From NCBI GenBank assembly GCA_018287875.1, contig JAGVVL010000022.1:186001-250000 (forward strand): 64,000 nucleotides of DNA. The letters are read 5' to 3'. The number at the start of each line of letters is the position of its first letter. The stretch's first letter is position 1. Positions 42,811 to 53,836 of this stretch are shown here, one piece after another. The notes beneath the pieces were generated by a model. The model was given only the letters and a program-made list of their open reading frames with translations, made no database searches and had not been told where the DNA came from. The DNA comes from Nigrospora sphaerica. Its lineage: Eukaryota; Ascomycota; Sordariomycetes; Amphisphaeriales; Apiosporaceae. A program made the position numbers and the translations under genes.

Positions 42811-45800
42811 CTAGCTGATAAGTTGATTTGCAAGCCGGAACATCCCTAGTCTTCCGGAACGGAGTAGCCACCTCGCGATAATTCCTGCTTTTCCTGGGGT
42901 GTCGAGCATCCTATCCATGTCTATAGGTTCTCCTAGAGCTTGGATAAGATGCTCTCGTCTTTCGCTCTCTCTTAGGCAGAAAACGAGGATATGGCGGACG
43001 GTTTCTCGCCCTTGACCACAGTCGCACCATGGAATGTCAACGGCTGGAACTCTGCGCTTGAAGAGGAAGTCTCGCAGTCCGATCTTGCCGGTCCTTGCCT
43101 GGACGAGGATCGAGCTCTCAGCCTTATGGAGTCCCTTGTGGAGCTTAAGGACGTGCTTATCTGGCGGCATCTTGGTTGCTACCGGGGCTCGCGCTGTTCT
43201 GTTTTGCTGCGCTTGTTGCCATCTCTGGAGCCAGTCTCTCTCCTCGGCCTTGTGTGCCGAGTCTCCAGCTAGCCATCCGTCCAGCCACCTCTTGCGGTCA
43301 GGAACGTCGGGGCCTTTTGGTCTGCGCCGGCGAGTCGGTCTTGTTAGGATCCATCTAGCTGCGCTATCGCATCTTGCTTGGATAAGTGACGCGATGCGCG
43401 GCTGTTGAAGCCTCTCTTCCGATGCCGCCACCCTTCTGTTGAGCCACGTGTCTAAGGGGGGCACGTAAGCTTCCGTTTCTACTACTGCGGCAGCCGTGGC
43501 TTTGAAAGCTTCGGTGACCGTGCGGAGGCATTCTGTCTGGATGTCATCCAGCGTCTTGGCTCTGTTTTTTGAGATCTGGCGGTGCCACTCTGAAGCTCCA
43601 TAGCCTATAGCAGACCGTACGACGGCCGTATAGACTTGGCGGGCTCACTGAAGAGACGCGCCCCATGTCGAGCCGGTTATGCGGTCTAAGGCATAGACCT
43701 GCGTGGCCATCTTCTTGGAGATCGACTGGATATGGGTGTCCCAGCGTAACCGTCGATCTATCTGGACGCCGAGTACGTGACACGAGTCCTCTGGTTGAAT
43801 TTCGTGGCCTTCTAGGACGATCCTAGTGTCTGGGCCCTTTCGCTTTCGGGTGAAGTGGACCAGATGATATTTCTTGACTGCGAAGGTCATGCCGTGGCTG
43901 ATGGCCCAGTCTTTACAGACCTTGTGGGCGGCTTCCAGCCGCTCGCAAGTCTGTTCTGGGTCTAAACCGAAACCGAGGAGGTTCGTGTCGTCTGCGAAGG
44001 CTATGGCAGCTATTCCTGGGACGGCACGGAGAGCTTTATAAAGGCCAGCTGTATAGAGGCAGAAGAGAATAGGCGACAGGGGTGAGCCTTGCGGAATACC
44101 AGCTGGGATCGGGATCGCGTCCGACTCCTGGCCATCGAAAAACAGCGTTGTTGATCGGTCAGATAAGAAGCTTCGGATCCAGTTGATAGTCCATATCGGG
44201 ACCCTTAACGTTCGTAGGTTAGCGAGGAGCTTTCCATGGTCAACCGAGTCGAAAGCCCCTGAGATATCCAGCGAAAGGAGGGTTGCGGTGCCTCCATGGT
44301 TCAAGGTTGTGCGGACCAGGTCCGTTAGCAGCCGCAGGGCCGTTTCCGTGGAGCGTCCTTTCCGGTTCCCCATCTGTTCGTCTGGGAGCAGCCCGTTCTC
44401 TTCGGCAAAGCTGGCTAGCCGTTGAGCTAGTAAGCTCTCGATCACCTTCCCCATGGTGTTGAGCAGGGCGATAGGTCTCCACCCGCCAGCTTGGTGGTAC
44501 TCGCTTGGTTGCTTTCCTAGCTTCCGGAGGATGACAGTGACTGCTTTCCGGAACGCTTTAGGATGATATCCTATGCGCCAGCACGCTTCCGTTAGGGAGG
44601 CCAAGGCCTGGAAGAGCGGCTTTCCTAAGCGCTTAAGGAATCCGTTCGGAAGCTGGTCTGGTCCAGGTGCTTTCCGCTGGCCTGCCTTGCTTAGGACGTC
44701 TTGGACCTGCTCCGCTGTCACCTCGGCGTCGATGTTAAGAGGCGGTGCGAGTCGATTTGTTGTTCGGAAGCCTGTATGCGTGGCATTAGGGAGGGAATAA
44801 AACCTCTCTCGAAAGGCCTCTGTTTTCTCCTCGTGCGTCGTTGCTTCGCCCCGCGGTGTATGGAGCGTGGAGACGGCTGGCGGTAGCGGTGGTGCGGCCC
44901 CTTCGGTTCTGGCCCATCTCACAATGTTCCAGACACCAGTTGGCTGACTAGAAGCCTCATGTAGCATGTTTCTCCAGGCCGCTGTTTTTGCTTCACGGAT
45001 CGCTTTCTTCTTTAAGAGTGATGCTTGCCGGAGGGCTCTCCAGGTTGAGTCCGTCCTGTCTGAGAGCCATGTCCGTTGGGCCCTTCTTTCCTTCTCTATG
45101 ACTTCTTTTATATCTCGGTTCCACCAGGCCTTGCCTCTCCTATTGGAATGGTGGAGGGGGGCAACTAGGTCGGCTATCCGGATAAGCTCTTTAGTTAACA
45201 TTTCGGCGTATCTGTCGATCTCTTCTGGTGACTCAAGTAGACCTGGCTGTGGTAGGTGTGCCGCCTCTGCCTTCGCTTGGTGGTAGTCGGCTGCTTTCCA
45301 GCTGCGCCGTGGTCTGTCCTGAGGGTCGCTTCGAGGTCCGGCTACACGTATCACCTGGGGGAGGTGATCGGACCCAGAGTACGGGGCGTACCCGTTGTAT
45401 GCAGCTTGGAGATCGTCTGTGATCCAGGCTAGGTCGATTGTAGAGTCCGCGCTTCCTTTTCGGGTCCACGTTGGCGTTCCGGGAGGGGTGATCAGCTGGA
45501 GATTCCAGGATTCTGCTAGCTGGAGTAGCTTATCGGCTGCCTTGTGAGGCCGGACGTTATGACCGCACCAAACTGGATGGTGGACGTTGAAGTCGCCTAC
45601 TAGGACTGTTCGTCTCGGCTGGGGCTCGGCTTGGAGGGCTTCGATAACTGGCATGTCTGGTCTACTGATAGATCCTGGTGGGGGAGAGTAAACGCAGATG
45701 ATAGTTATAGGGCCGTCCGACAGTTGGATCGTGATGCGGCAAGTGTATGGCTGCGCCTCGTATGTCCACTGCGCTGGTGGATATCTTTTGTTTATATAGA

Positions 45801-45999
45801 TGCAAGCTCTGCCCCCCTCGGTAGCGTAGAGCAGATAGTACGGTGATGATCTTGGGCAATAGGTGGTCGGTATATGAGGGTTCTGCCACGGTTCTTGTAT
45901 AGCGAGTATGTCGTATTCCTCGTTAATGGCGTCTACTACTGGCGCTTGTATTGGTTTTCGTATATGCGTGTTCCAATGTAGGATTCGAAGCGCTGTCAT
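42811..45999 (-). pseudogene. LINE ORF2 (endonuclease and reverse transcriptase), one premature stop
   Basis: The frame starts at ATG 45999 and runs 1062 codons with one internal TGA (43647-43645), where copy 2 has CGA. The APE-type endonuclease shows LHWNTH, LAIQEPW, VLVGDFNVHHPVW and GSDHLPQ. The RT shows KAPGPDQLPNGFL, GGWRPIALLN, DISGAFDSVDH, GIPQGSPLSPILF and the catalytic IAFADDTN. A zinc site CDCGQGRETVRHILVFC lies near the C-terminus. I see no RNase H domain. The stop falls after the RT core, so the truncated protein would keep endonuclease and polymerase but lose the thumb and zinc region. Confidence 0.85.
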
Positions 46000-47354
46000 G
46001 GACGGGCGTAGATGCTATCCTGTGTCGGCTCCGGCCTTTCGATGTCCATGTCGTCTGCTGCTTCGTGGGTTCTGCTGCGGGCTCTGCCCGTGCTTCTGGC
46101 GCGGCAACTAGTTGCTCGACGCTTTCGCGGCTGTGCTGTTTGCCAGTCTTCGGTTGTTGGCTTCGGAGGCTCCTGCATTGGCAGTGCGAATCCCTTTGGT
46201 CTCGTGATGTAGGCTGCCTTAGCAATCTGGACCTGTTCCTGGCGGACTGGGCACTCCTTAGACCATGCTGTGTGTGGTCCTCGGCATGCTGGGCAGCAGT
46301 ATCCTTCCCGGTTGCTCGATACTGGGCATCTCTTGTCGTCGTGCTTAGTTGAGGAGCATAGGCCGCATCTCGGTACGTATCGGCAGACACGGCTGATGTG
46401 TCCATATCGGAAGCAGCGGTAGCACTGCTTAAGCTGCGCTCCTTCGGTGAAAGGCTTGCATGGGTAGTAACCGTACTGCCAGATAAGGCCGTCTCGGCAT
46501 AACTGCTCTGCATGCTGGACTGTGGCCACAGCAATATATAAGGCCGTGACCTTCTTAGGGGTAGTCTTAGCGCTGCGAGGAAGCTTCGCCTTAAGCACTT
46601 CGACAGGGCCTCCAGGCTGGTTTCGGAGTTGGGTCGTGAGCTGCGCTTGGTTTGCCTCTGCAGCTTCTTTGTTAATGCCATGAGCCACTACTAGGATCTT
46701 TCTCTTCTGGATTGAGGCGTTCTCGCCGAAGGCCTCGGCGGTCCAGGTCCAGTCCGTTTCCAGTATGCGTTTCTCCTCCGTTGTCTTACAGGTGATGGCG
46801 TAGTCTCCGCTAGGAAGCTTCCGTGCAGCTACTGCTGCTTCTCTTCCTATTACTGTGTTGACTTTCCGCACGGTCTCTTCGTAGGTGCGTCCTTCAGTTC
46901 CCGCGGCCTTGACCGTGACCTCCCGTTCGTGTCGAGGAGGCAATGTCTTGGCTACCTGGGGGGCCCTGGGCGCCGGAGCGGCGGTAGGGGCAGTAGCGGC
47001 TGCAGCGTATGTCTTTGGAGCTTTAATATCCTTATGGATAGCTTGTAGCGCGTTCTCGATGGCGCTGATGCGCTCTTCAATGTTAGACTGGCCGTCGGGT
47101 TCCTTGGCTGCCTCCTCCAGGACTGGGATGGCGGCCTGTACGGCTGCGACCAAGGTCGCAACGTCGGAATCGCCAGCTAGGAATCGTCTGAGGCTGTTGA
47201 CGGTGCTGCGAATGGCTTCTGGGCTGCGTCCCGGTGTCGCATTGCTGCTTGGCGATGGCGTTCGCGAGTCCGGAGGCATCGGCTCGGGCGGTGGGGCGGG
47301 CCGTTGGCGGCTCCCACCACCCGCGCTTTGCCCCGAGGGTGGTGAATCAACCAT
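45996..47354 (-). CDS. LINE ORF1 protein (nucleic-acid-binding, Gag-like)
   Basis: The 452-residue protein starts MVDSPPSGQSAGGG with a disordered Pro/Ser-rich N-terminus, then a coiled segment (IEERISAIENALQAIHK) and an RRM-like middle part. Three CCHC zinc knuckles follow: CYRCFRYGHISRVC, CGLCSSTKHDDKRC and CPACRGPHTAWSKEC. The basic Arg-rich tail (PRKRRATSCRARSTGRARSR) may bind RNA or act as a nuclear signal. ORF1 proteins coat LINE RNA. Its stop overlaps the ORF2 start in ATGA, suggesting termination-reinitiation. Confidence 0.9.
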   Translation of the reverse strand: MVDSPPSGQSAGGGSRQRPAPPPEPMPPDSRTPSPSSNATPGRSPEAIRSTVNSLRRFLAGDSDVATLVAAVQAAIPVLEEAAKEPDGQSNIEERISAIENALQAIHKDIKAPKTYAAAATAPTAAPAPRAPQVAKTLPPRHEREVTVKAAGTEGRTYEETVRKVNTVIGREAAVAARKLPSGDYAITCKTTEEKRILETDWTWTAEAFGENASIQKRKILVVAHGINKEAAEANQAQLTTQLRNQPGGPVEVLKAKLPRSAKTTPKKVTALYIAVATVQHAEQLCRDGLIWQYGYYPCKPFTEGAQLKQCYRCFRYGHISRVCRYVPRCGLCSSTKHDDKRCPVSSNREGYCCPACRGPHTAWSKECPVRQEQVQIAKAAYITRPKGFALPMQEPPKPTTEDWQTAQPRKRRATSCRARSTGRARSRTHEAADDMDIERPEPTQDSIYARP

Positions 47355-47492
47355 TTCTAGGCTAAATGTAGCCCTAGGAACAGTTTCCGGGCTATCCGGT
47401 GGCTTATACAGTCGTGGTTGTGGAGTTATCGCCGTGTGGGGTCGGCCAGGAGATAATTACCTTGGGGGTCACCTAACTTAACAGGCACTCAC

Positions 47493-47850
47493 TTCTTGCC
47501 GATACAGATGCGGGGTCCGTAACCAAAGGGATTGACGACATCCAACCTATCATTCTCGAAGGTTTCGTTTCCTGGAATCCACCGCTCGGGCAGGAACTCG
47601 AAGGGGCGGACAAAAAACTCGGGGTGGTGGTTAATTACCCAGATAGGGCTTTCAACACACGTCTACTCTAAGTTTTAACGCAATCTTCCGTAAATTATGG
47701 TCGAAGCATAGTCGCTAACTCGAAAGAAACACATGGGCTGCTAGTACTTACACCGGCCGGGATATAGTTTCCAGCAATCGTCTCTCCATATTTGGTGTTG
47801 AAGGTCTGTGATTGCCTCATCTGTTGTCCGAAACCAGTGGCTGTTTGGGG
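47493..47850 (-). pseudogene. Cytochrome P450 fragment cut by the LINE
   Basis: Minus-strand exons 47850-47753 (approximate left limit) and 47662-47493 carry ETIAGNYIPAG, then VINHHPEFF, FLPERW and the haem-binding FGYGPRICIG. They are separated by an 89-bp intron (GTAAGT...TAG). Directly after ICIGKK comes a GTGAGT donor, and 47 bases later the LINE starts, so the last exon is displaced or lost. Conserved order and splice sites show a real P450, a haem monooxygenase normally anchored in the ER. Confidence 0.75.
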
Positions 47851-48189
47851 AGTTGGCTCTTTAGTAGGGGGGTGAGCTTACGTCGTGGCTATTATACGTA
47901 TACTACTTCACCGAATAAAATATATACATACCGAAAGAAAGCATGTGTTGGGGCAACAGTGAGCGCATCTAAGTAGGTTCCCAGGAGTATCTCGTAGTTG
48001 ACTTGTATAAAACTACTTCTTCGACACATCTACTAAGACGACGCTCTCAGAACCATTCCAAGCTCCGATCCGACTCGCCAGGTGTATTCTTAGGGATGAC
48101 ATTCCAGTTACAGATGGCCCCACCGGCGGTGAATGCTTTCTAAGCCTGCTCTCAGTTCGTCTAACAAGTCTAGAACCTTCTTGGCCAAG

Positions 48190-48662
48190 CTGTTTCGCAG
48201 CATCCTGCGCCTCGACCTCACGCCATCAGCAGACGCGCGTTGGCATACTTGGCAACCCAGTTTCTTCCCTCCGTAGACCTCCCCCTAGCCACGGCCACAC
48301 ACTTCCCTCCCGTCCATTCCAGAGATGCGAGCAGCGGCGCTTGCCGTCCCAGCTGTCACCGGTGTTTTCCATTTATGCCTACCTGCAAATTCCCGCTCAT
48401 GTTTCCGGGAGTATGGTCTCTTGCCGGCACGGACTGCGTTGCATTGTTCATCGTATCGCTCGGGCCGCCGCTGGGAGGCTAGCTGACGGTGACTGATATG
48501 GTGCTAGAAGATTGTTAGCAACGCATGCTCTTACGGTATCCATGTAGTCAAGGAGCCGCGAGAACCAGGTCAGCTGGGTGGGCCTCTTGGGGTTCAACCA
48601 GGGCAGCTCCTGATAGTTCCCCCGCCAGCCGGACACTGAGAGCATGAAGCTGTTGCTGTGGC
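48190..48662 (-). pseudogene. Exon-like relic and copy of the 8.7-kb family
   Basis: A possible exon (48662 to about 48535, flanked by CACACAG and GTAAGA) encodes FMLSVSGWRGNYQELPW and TWFSRLLDYMDT. It may belong to the P450 or to another gene. Below it, 48480-48200 repeats the pattern SDTMNNATQSVPARDH and QLGRQ seen at 8.7 kb, with one stop. I cannot assign either to a named family. Confidence 0.35.
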
Positions 48663-49606
48663 TGTGTGGGGATTAATGTGACTCAAAATGAACTGAATAA
48701 CTAGCGTCATTAGTCATTCTTCGCTCGTCGTTGGCCGGCGAGTCATCGTCATCCTACCTGTACTCGGGAGCCACCCATTGATACCGGCGTTCTTCTAGCG
48801 ATGTCTGCATGCGTTTCACTTCTCCCCGGTGGATTCATGCTTCTCCTGAAGTAGCCTGGTGTTGTAGAATAGTGCGCGTTCTGAAATGACACGTTCCTAC
48901 TGGGCTATCGAGCAAGAACTATCATGACACGATTGGTTACGTGGTGCTGTACCTGGAAAGGTTAAGCGAACGCTATGGGGCATTCCGACTGCTAAGATGT
49001 CAAAAGGCAACATGTTCTCCGCACGCAGTTCATGTTGCAACCAGGCCCAAGTCTAACGTGGCTGACCTCTCGGCGCAGGATGCCTCGCGACTGTACAGAT
49101 TGGCTTCCAGAGTGCCGGCGGGCGGGAAGCCGGTGCCAGGCTCTGATTACGTGAATGATGCCGCGGGCAATGATATGGTGCACGGGCCTTAAGTGTGACA
49201 TAAATAAAAAGGCTATCTTCTTCCTCGACGGTTCGGTTTACTCCACCAAATGGTGTTCCCTGAAAACACGGAGGGTATCAAACGGAGTTTTATGTCCCAC
49301 CCGAGATCTTAAGCCTCATCTTCTCCTTTTCCAAACTCAATACGACAATCGTATTATCTCAGGCTTCACGGTTATTTTGTGCATTAGACAACTGACATCA
49401 CAAAAAACAGAAGAACAGGATGCTCTGGGTAGCTTCTCTTCTATTTTAGCTTTTCTAGAGGCTAAAATATAAGGGAATGTTCGCACGGTGCTTGATTGAA
49501 ATTTCCTGCTGAGACCATAACTCACAAAGGGGCTAGTGTGCAAATGCGTGTCTCGCTTTAGAGATGAGTCAACAACGCACGATCTGGTGGCAATAGCCAG
49601 CCTTGG
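48663..49606. other. Stretch without a supported gene
   Basis: AT-rich sequence with short frames only. Nothing repeats elsewhere in the window by eye. Confidence 0.35.
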
Positions 49607-50398
49607 TCATTTTCGCTGCTCCGTTTTCCGCCTTCCGTCGTTGGAGGGGTAATACTTCCCTGCAGATACAGGGCTGGCATGAATCCCGCTGGGAATATAC
49701 GATAACACGGGCGTGCTGCTGTCACCAGCAGCCACGGCGGGAGACGGGATTAACAAAGTAGGATCGAGTATGGTCACGGGGAAATGCAGCGCTGCTGGCT
49801 GTTGCTGGCGTTCTGAGGCAGGCGGCTGAATTCCAGGCTGGTATTGCTGTATGTTTGCAAGGTTGTCGTGTGAGGCTTGCTGAATTGATCGACTCCGTGC
49901 TTTGGCGGTATCCAGGTAAAAGGGGTGCCCATAGTAGATCCGAATCTGGTCCTCATGAAGGGGAAAAAAGCCTCTGTGCGTGCAGGAATGTAATGTCAGT
50001 TACGTACACGCTACATAGACAGCAGGGAATGACGATTTGCCACAGCAAGGCGCCAGGTACGGGGTAATCAAGTCGCTCGCCGACGACTATAACCGGCGTC
50101 TTTGCTGAACTCGAGAGTTTGGGAGTGGCTGGAGGGGTGTGAGCCGACGGAAATACAAAACTCACCCAGGAATATCGCCTCTAGCCGATAATGGAGCAGG
50201 TGGAGTATAAACAGACGACGTGCTGTTGGTGACTCTGCTTGGGATTGGCAACTCGATGGCAATTGGGTGACTACGGACAAAGGAACTCGGCAAGTCTAGT
50301 GGAAGTAATGAGAGGGGCGATTCAGCACCTGCCTCAGCATTAGACGGTGCGTGCGGCGTAGGGTCTTGGTCAACTGTATCGTGAGATAGGCTTAGCAT
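49607..50398 (-). CDS. Unrecognised conserved-type protein, two clear exons
   Basis: Exon 50398-50166 and exon 49973-49607 join across a 192-bp intron (GTGAGT...GCACAG) in phase, giving 199 residues without a stop. The protein is Ser/Pro-rich (DLPSSFVRSHPIAIELPIP, TSSVYTPPAPLSARGD). At the junction comes GGFFPLHED, then VLSYIPSGIH and GKYYPSNDGRRK near the C-terminus. I recall similar G-(Y/F)-FPLHED fungal hypothetical proteins but cannot name a function. A frame at 51144-50935 is probably an upstream exon of the same gene. Confidence 0.6.
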
Positions 50399-50934
50399 CG
50401 TATTACGACGCAAAACGGGGGCAGGCTTTGATTATTGTAGTGTTGAAGCAATAGCATAGGTTACTAAGCCGCATCAGGGATTTGAGGCCAAAATTCGACA
50501 GCCCATGCCACATGCAGAGACACGAGGTGGGAAACTGCAAACGTAATAGCCACACTGATTGATGGGCTCGCAAGCGAGTAGGCGGCTCGTCCGGTGGTCC
50601 TCTGGTAACGGGCCACATTTGACCGAAAGACCATCCTTCTAACCGGTGTCTGGCGGAATAGACCGCAAGGCTATGCGGCAGCTCGTTGCGTATCGCGGCT
50701 TCAGTATGCAAGCCGTATGGTCTTTTTCAGCTGCCTTGGATGCTTTGGTTTTGACAACTTGACCAGCCAGGTACAGGGGGTGGACTTGATTAGAGCCCAT
50801 CCCGTGAGATGGTTAACCGCGCTCGCTGGATCACTATCGCCACTTATACGCGGCCCCCTCCAATATATGTATGTCCAGACGAAAGGATGTGACTGTAGGA
50901 AAACACAGTTGAACCTACTAGGCATCTTCATGTG

Positions 50935-51144
50935 CATGTTGCAGGGGTCTCGGGGAGGGCCTGGCTCGCGCGTAGGCGAAGGTCTGTCTGTGAACAGGAC
51001 TTCGTCGAGCTTGGGCTCACCGGGCGATGATGTGGTCGACGAGTCTTCTGAGGTGACGGAGAATGACCTGCTCGGCGTGCCCGGCCGCCATCCTGTAGAT
51101 GATAGGTTTAACGGTGGTTTAAGCGAGCGGCCAAAGTTCGTCAT
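50935..51144 (-). CDS. Probable upstream exon of the FPLHED gene
   Basis: ATG at 51144 opens MTNFGRSLKPPLNLSSTG, followed by SFSVTSEDSSTTSSPGEPK and FTDRPSPTREPGPPRDP. Composition and style match the downstream exons at 50398-49607. The frame becomes implausible after about 50935, near a possible GTTCAA donor. The connecting intron would be about 500 bp, long for this genome, so the link is uncertain. Confidence 0.4.
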
Positions 51145-51679
51145 GGTTTATGGGGCGCAGCGCGGGACTGCTGCTCCGAGGGTGGTCTCGTTTTTCTTGG
51201 GCAGCTTGGAGGTAGAAAAGGAAGAAACAAGGTCGGCGTCAATTGCCAACACAACTGCGGATGATATTGGCAATATGAGTTTTCCCCAAGAATATTGCTT
51301 GACTGTAAAAATATCTCATGGTTTCCTTTCCTTATAAATCAAACGATGAAAGCTTTAACATTGGCAGGAGGTAACAAGCGGATGGTCAATATTCCAGGCT
51401 TGGAGATGTCACACATGCGTCATGCTTCCCAGACTACGAGTCGAGGAATGACAATTCATCAATACCTTTGAGATGTAGGATATTCTAGCCCGGAAAGCAC
51501 CACCTAGAGAGGTGTAACATCGTTGGGCATGGCACATGACCAAAAGGTTTGGCATGGGTACATAGGCAAAAGGTTTTGAGTCCCAGGGATCGGTGATTTG
51601 GGGTCTAGCTTGCGTCTGGGTTTTGCTGAAAAGAATTATGACGTACTAGCCTCAAACTCTCCACAAGCCCTGCTTGGAT
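51145..51679. other. Stretch without a supported gene
   Basis: Presumed promoter side of the FPLHED gene. Short frames only. Confidence 0.35.
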
Positions 51680-52090
51680 CTTGTTAACCAATCAGCACGC
51701 AGATGCCTGCTCGGAACAGGTCCGCTCAGGCATGTGCTAATGGAAAAATCACCGTCGGTGGGCCTTAGTAACGGGGCCCTCCTTCATAACCTCCCGCCCA
51801 GCCTCAGAATAGTCTCGGCCTTGTCAACGTCGCCGCTTTTCGTTGCGGATGAAGCTGTCTTTTTCGCACATATTTCCGATGAAGCGGTTCTTCGCGCCCT
51901 CGAACACGTGGCCGAAGATTTCACTGTGCTTGTCGCAGGCGCTACCGGCCTTATTAACCTAGCTACCAGCCAAGATGGAGTGGTCAACATCTGGTTTAGA
52001 CTTAGGCTTCACATCCTCCCAGAGCTGGGCGCGTCCGAGCAGGTCGCCTGACATAACGTTGATGTCTTCCGATGGGTCGTGCGAATTGCT
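51680..52090 (-). pseudogene. DUF3659 (LEA-like) relic, empty-site paralogue
   Basis: The minus strand reads GDLLGRAQLWEDVKPKSKPD, DVDHSILAGS, a stop, then KAGSACDKHSEIFGHVFEG. This parallels GNLLGRAQPWAEVEPKSEPG, DHSTWAGKWVKKA and NVCDRHGDIFGRVF, which at 56.8 and 58.8 kb are separated by a transposon. DNA similarity continues through the pseudogene tail (GGGCCC.GTTAC.AAGG). The copy is decayed by stops but was never split at that point. Confidence 0.6.
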
Positions 52091-52674
52091 ATACTACTCA
52101 TAGTTTGCTCTTTCTTGCCGGTATCTGTCCTCTCCATTGGTCTCGACAACATTGGATGCGTTTTGAACATCAGACTACTGAGCGCCGTTGGCGGCTAGAC
52201 ACTACCAGTCCCTATTTTGAGCGACGGGTTGGTTCCTTCGTATCGAAAATGTGAGAGCAACGCCTCGGGTACGAGTAACAGAATCTCAACGGATCGACAA
52301 TTTGACCGGGGGAGGCAGATGAAAGAATCGGAATCATTCTTATCCGTATGCCGCTTAAGGTGATTTCACAATTTGCTGGTAGACTAAAGATCAGTTCTTT
52401 ATGGCGGAGCTTGTGTAGTTGGAAGCAAAAGTTTGGGGATAACAAGGCGAATCCTTACCTATGCCGGCCCGAGCAGCCAGACATTCTTTCAAAGCATACT
52501 TCAGGGCAGTCCTTTCTCATTGTAATGTATCTGTAGTTATAAGAAGTAAAAACTGGTTTAATTGTTTTTAATGCCTTGATGCATAGCAGCGACAGGAACC
52601 TCTTACGACGCGAGGCCTGTCTATGCCGCTACATGTGCCGCTATTTATCTCTATCGACAGCCTTCTCTTATTAC

Positions 52675-52806
52675 AACATATCTAGACCAACTACCAGCTG
52701 AGGCACAAAGCAAAAGCTTCGGGATTGATCCACTTGTTGGATCATTCTATCCTATTCTGTACTATAAGGGCTACTCCTGCAGGGGCCAAACTGCCAGGCC
52801 GTAACA
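52675..52806 (-). repeat. TGTTAC...GTAATA short element, copy 1
   Basis: Read on the minus strand from 52806, TGTTACGGCCTGGCAGTTTGG continues with GGAGTAG..CTTATAGT.CAGAAT and AAGCTTTTGCTT. The same element lies in the opposite orientation at 53705-53836. Its 5' end abuts the dispersed repeat at 52.8 kb. Confidence 0.55.
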
Positions 52807-52960
52807 TCTCTGTGCCAGCCTGCGTATACCGACCTCTCCATCAACGTGTATGCGTCCATTTGGGCTCGGCGTACTTCCACCAGCCGGATGCCGTTGTGGA
52901 CGTGGCACCGCGTCTGTGAGTGTGCCCAGCGGTTTGCTGCTCGCGTCAGCTTCAACATCT
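52785..52960 (-). repeat. Dispersed repeat copy 3, end unit, inverted
   Basis: This is the reverse complement of the end unit at 36.3-36.4 kb and 12.4-12.6 kb: CGCGAGCAGCAAACC at one end and GAGAGGTCGGTATACGCAGG at the other. Only the terminal 170 bp are present. Confidence 0.65.
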
Positions 52961-53704
52961 CACAGATCATTCCACACAGTAGAAGGCCGGCCGTATTTTA
53001 AATGGAACTCCGGAGGCGGCTCCGGATAATTGGGTCGCATTTTTATACTCGGTTAGCCTAAGGTAAGAAGCGGGGAAGAAAGTTGCCATCGCCTTTCCGA
53101 GACCTACTTTTCGTGCATAAGGCGATGTTGACAGTTTTATCTGTATATTATTAAGTCAGTGCTAGTGTAAGGGGAAAAGCGCTTAGCACACTAGCCGTAA
53201 CATGCGCTACTAATTAAGCACTAGCTCTCTAGCAGTTGACCGACCGCAGCTAATCAGGAGACTCACTACTTACGGAGGACTGATGAGTACGCCACTTTAT
53301 CGCATAGAGGATCCATAATAAGCTTTGCTGGCAGATCTCCTGTATTTAATGATGACAGCGACTATGACCGCCAAACTCCAAGCGGTCAACATACTTTACT
53401 AAAATATGCCTGCCAGGTAAGATGGGTTTGGTTGGGTGCGTTGGGCGTGGTGGTCGAATCCGTGCTAGCCATGGCCTTTTTAAGCACAATGCTGCTAAGA
53501 GGCTCATACTTGCCACCCCCTAGAAGCTCTGAGTGGTCATAGCCTGGCCATAACGGGACGATGCATATATTGTATGAATTGAGTGGCGAATTAAATCCCT
53601 GACCTGTGAAAACGGTGTTGCTTACAAAAGAAATTTACTCCGCCTGCATCATCGACCGATCGTAAATTGGGTTTCATAATTGGTCATATTACCCAACGTC
53701 TTGT
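52961..53704. other. Stretch without a supported gene
   Basis: AT-rich, many stops in all frames, nothing supported. It lies between the two inverted TGTTAC elements. Confidence 0.4.
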
Positions 53705-53836
53705 TGTTACGGCCTGGCAGTTGGTCCCATGCAGGAGTAGTCCTTATAGTGCAGAATCGGGCAGAATGATCCTACTGGATCATCACTGAAGCTTTTGCTT
53801 CATGGCACAGTGAGTTGGCCCACACGCACTGTAACA
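53705..53836 (+). repeat. TGTTAC...GTAACA short element, copy 2
   Basis: A 132-bp sequence with perfect 6-bp inverted ends (TGTTAC and GTAACA). It matches the inverted copy at 52.7-52.8 kb. It could be a tiny solo LTR or a non-autonomous element; no target duplication is seen. Confidence 0.5.

Larger units (their letters stand above)
42652..47445 (-). mobile_element. Tad1/CgT1-like LINE, copy 1, nearly intact
   Basis: The element reads right to left. Its boundaries come from comparison with copy 2: shared sequence starts at 47445 and ends at 42652. It encodes ORF1 with three CCHC knuckles and ORF2 with endonuclease and reverse transcriptase. The 3' end lacks the AAT-rich tail seen in copy 2 and abuts the copia 3' LTR. 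The 5' end lies 47 bp past a P450 exon. A single stop in ORF2 is the only clear lesion. Confidence 0.85.

Noticed and set aside
46885..47481. 198-codon plus frame rich in Ala and Gly
   Set aside because: Antisense shadow of LINE ORF1; the same kind of shadow appears at copy 2.
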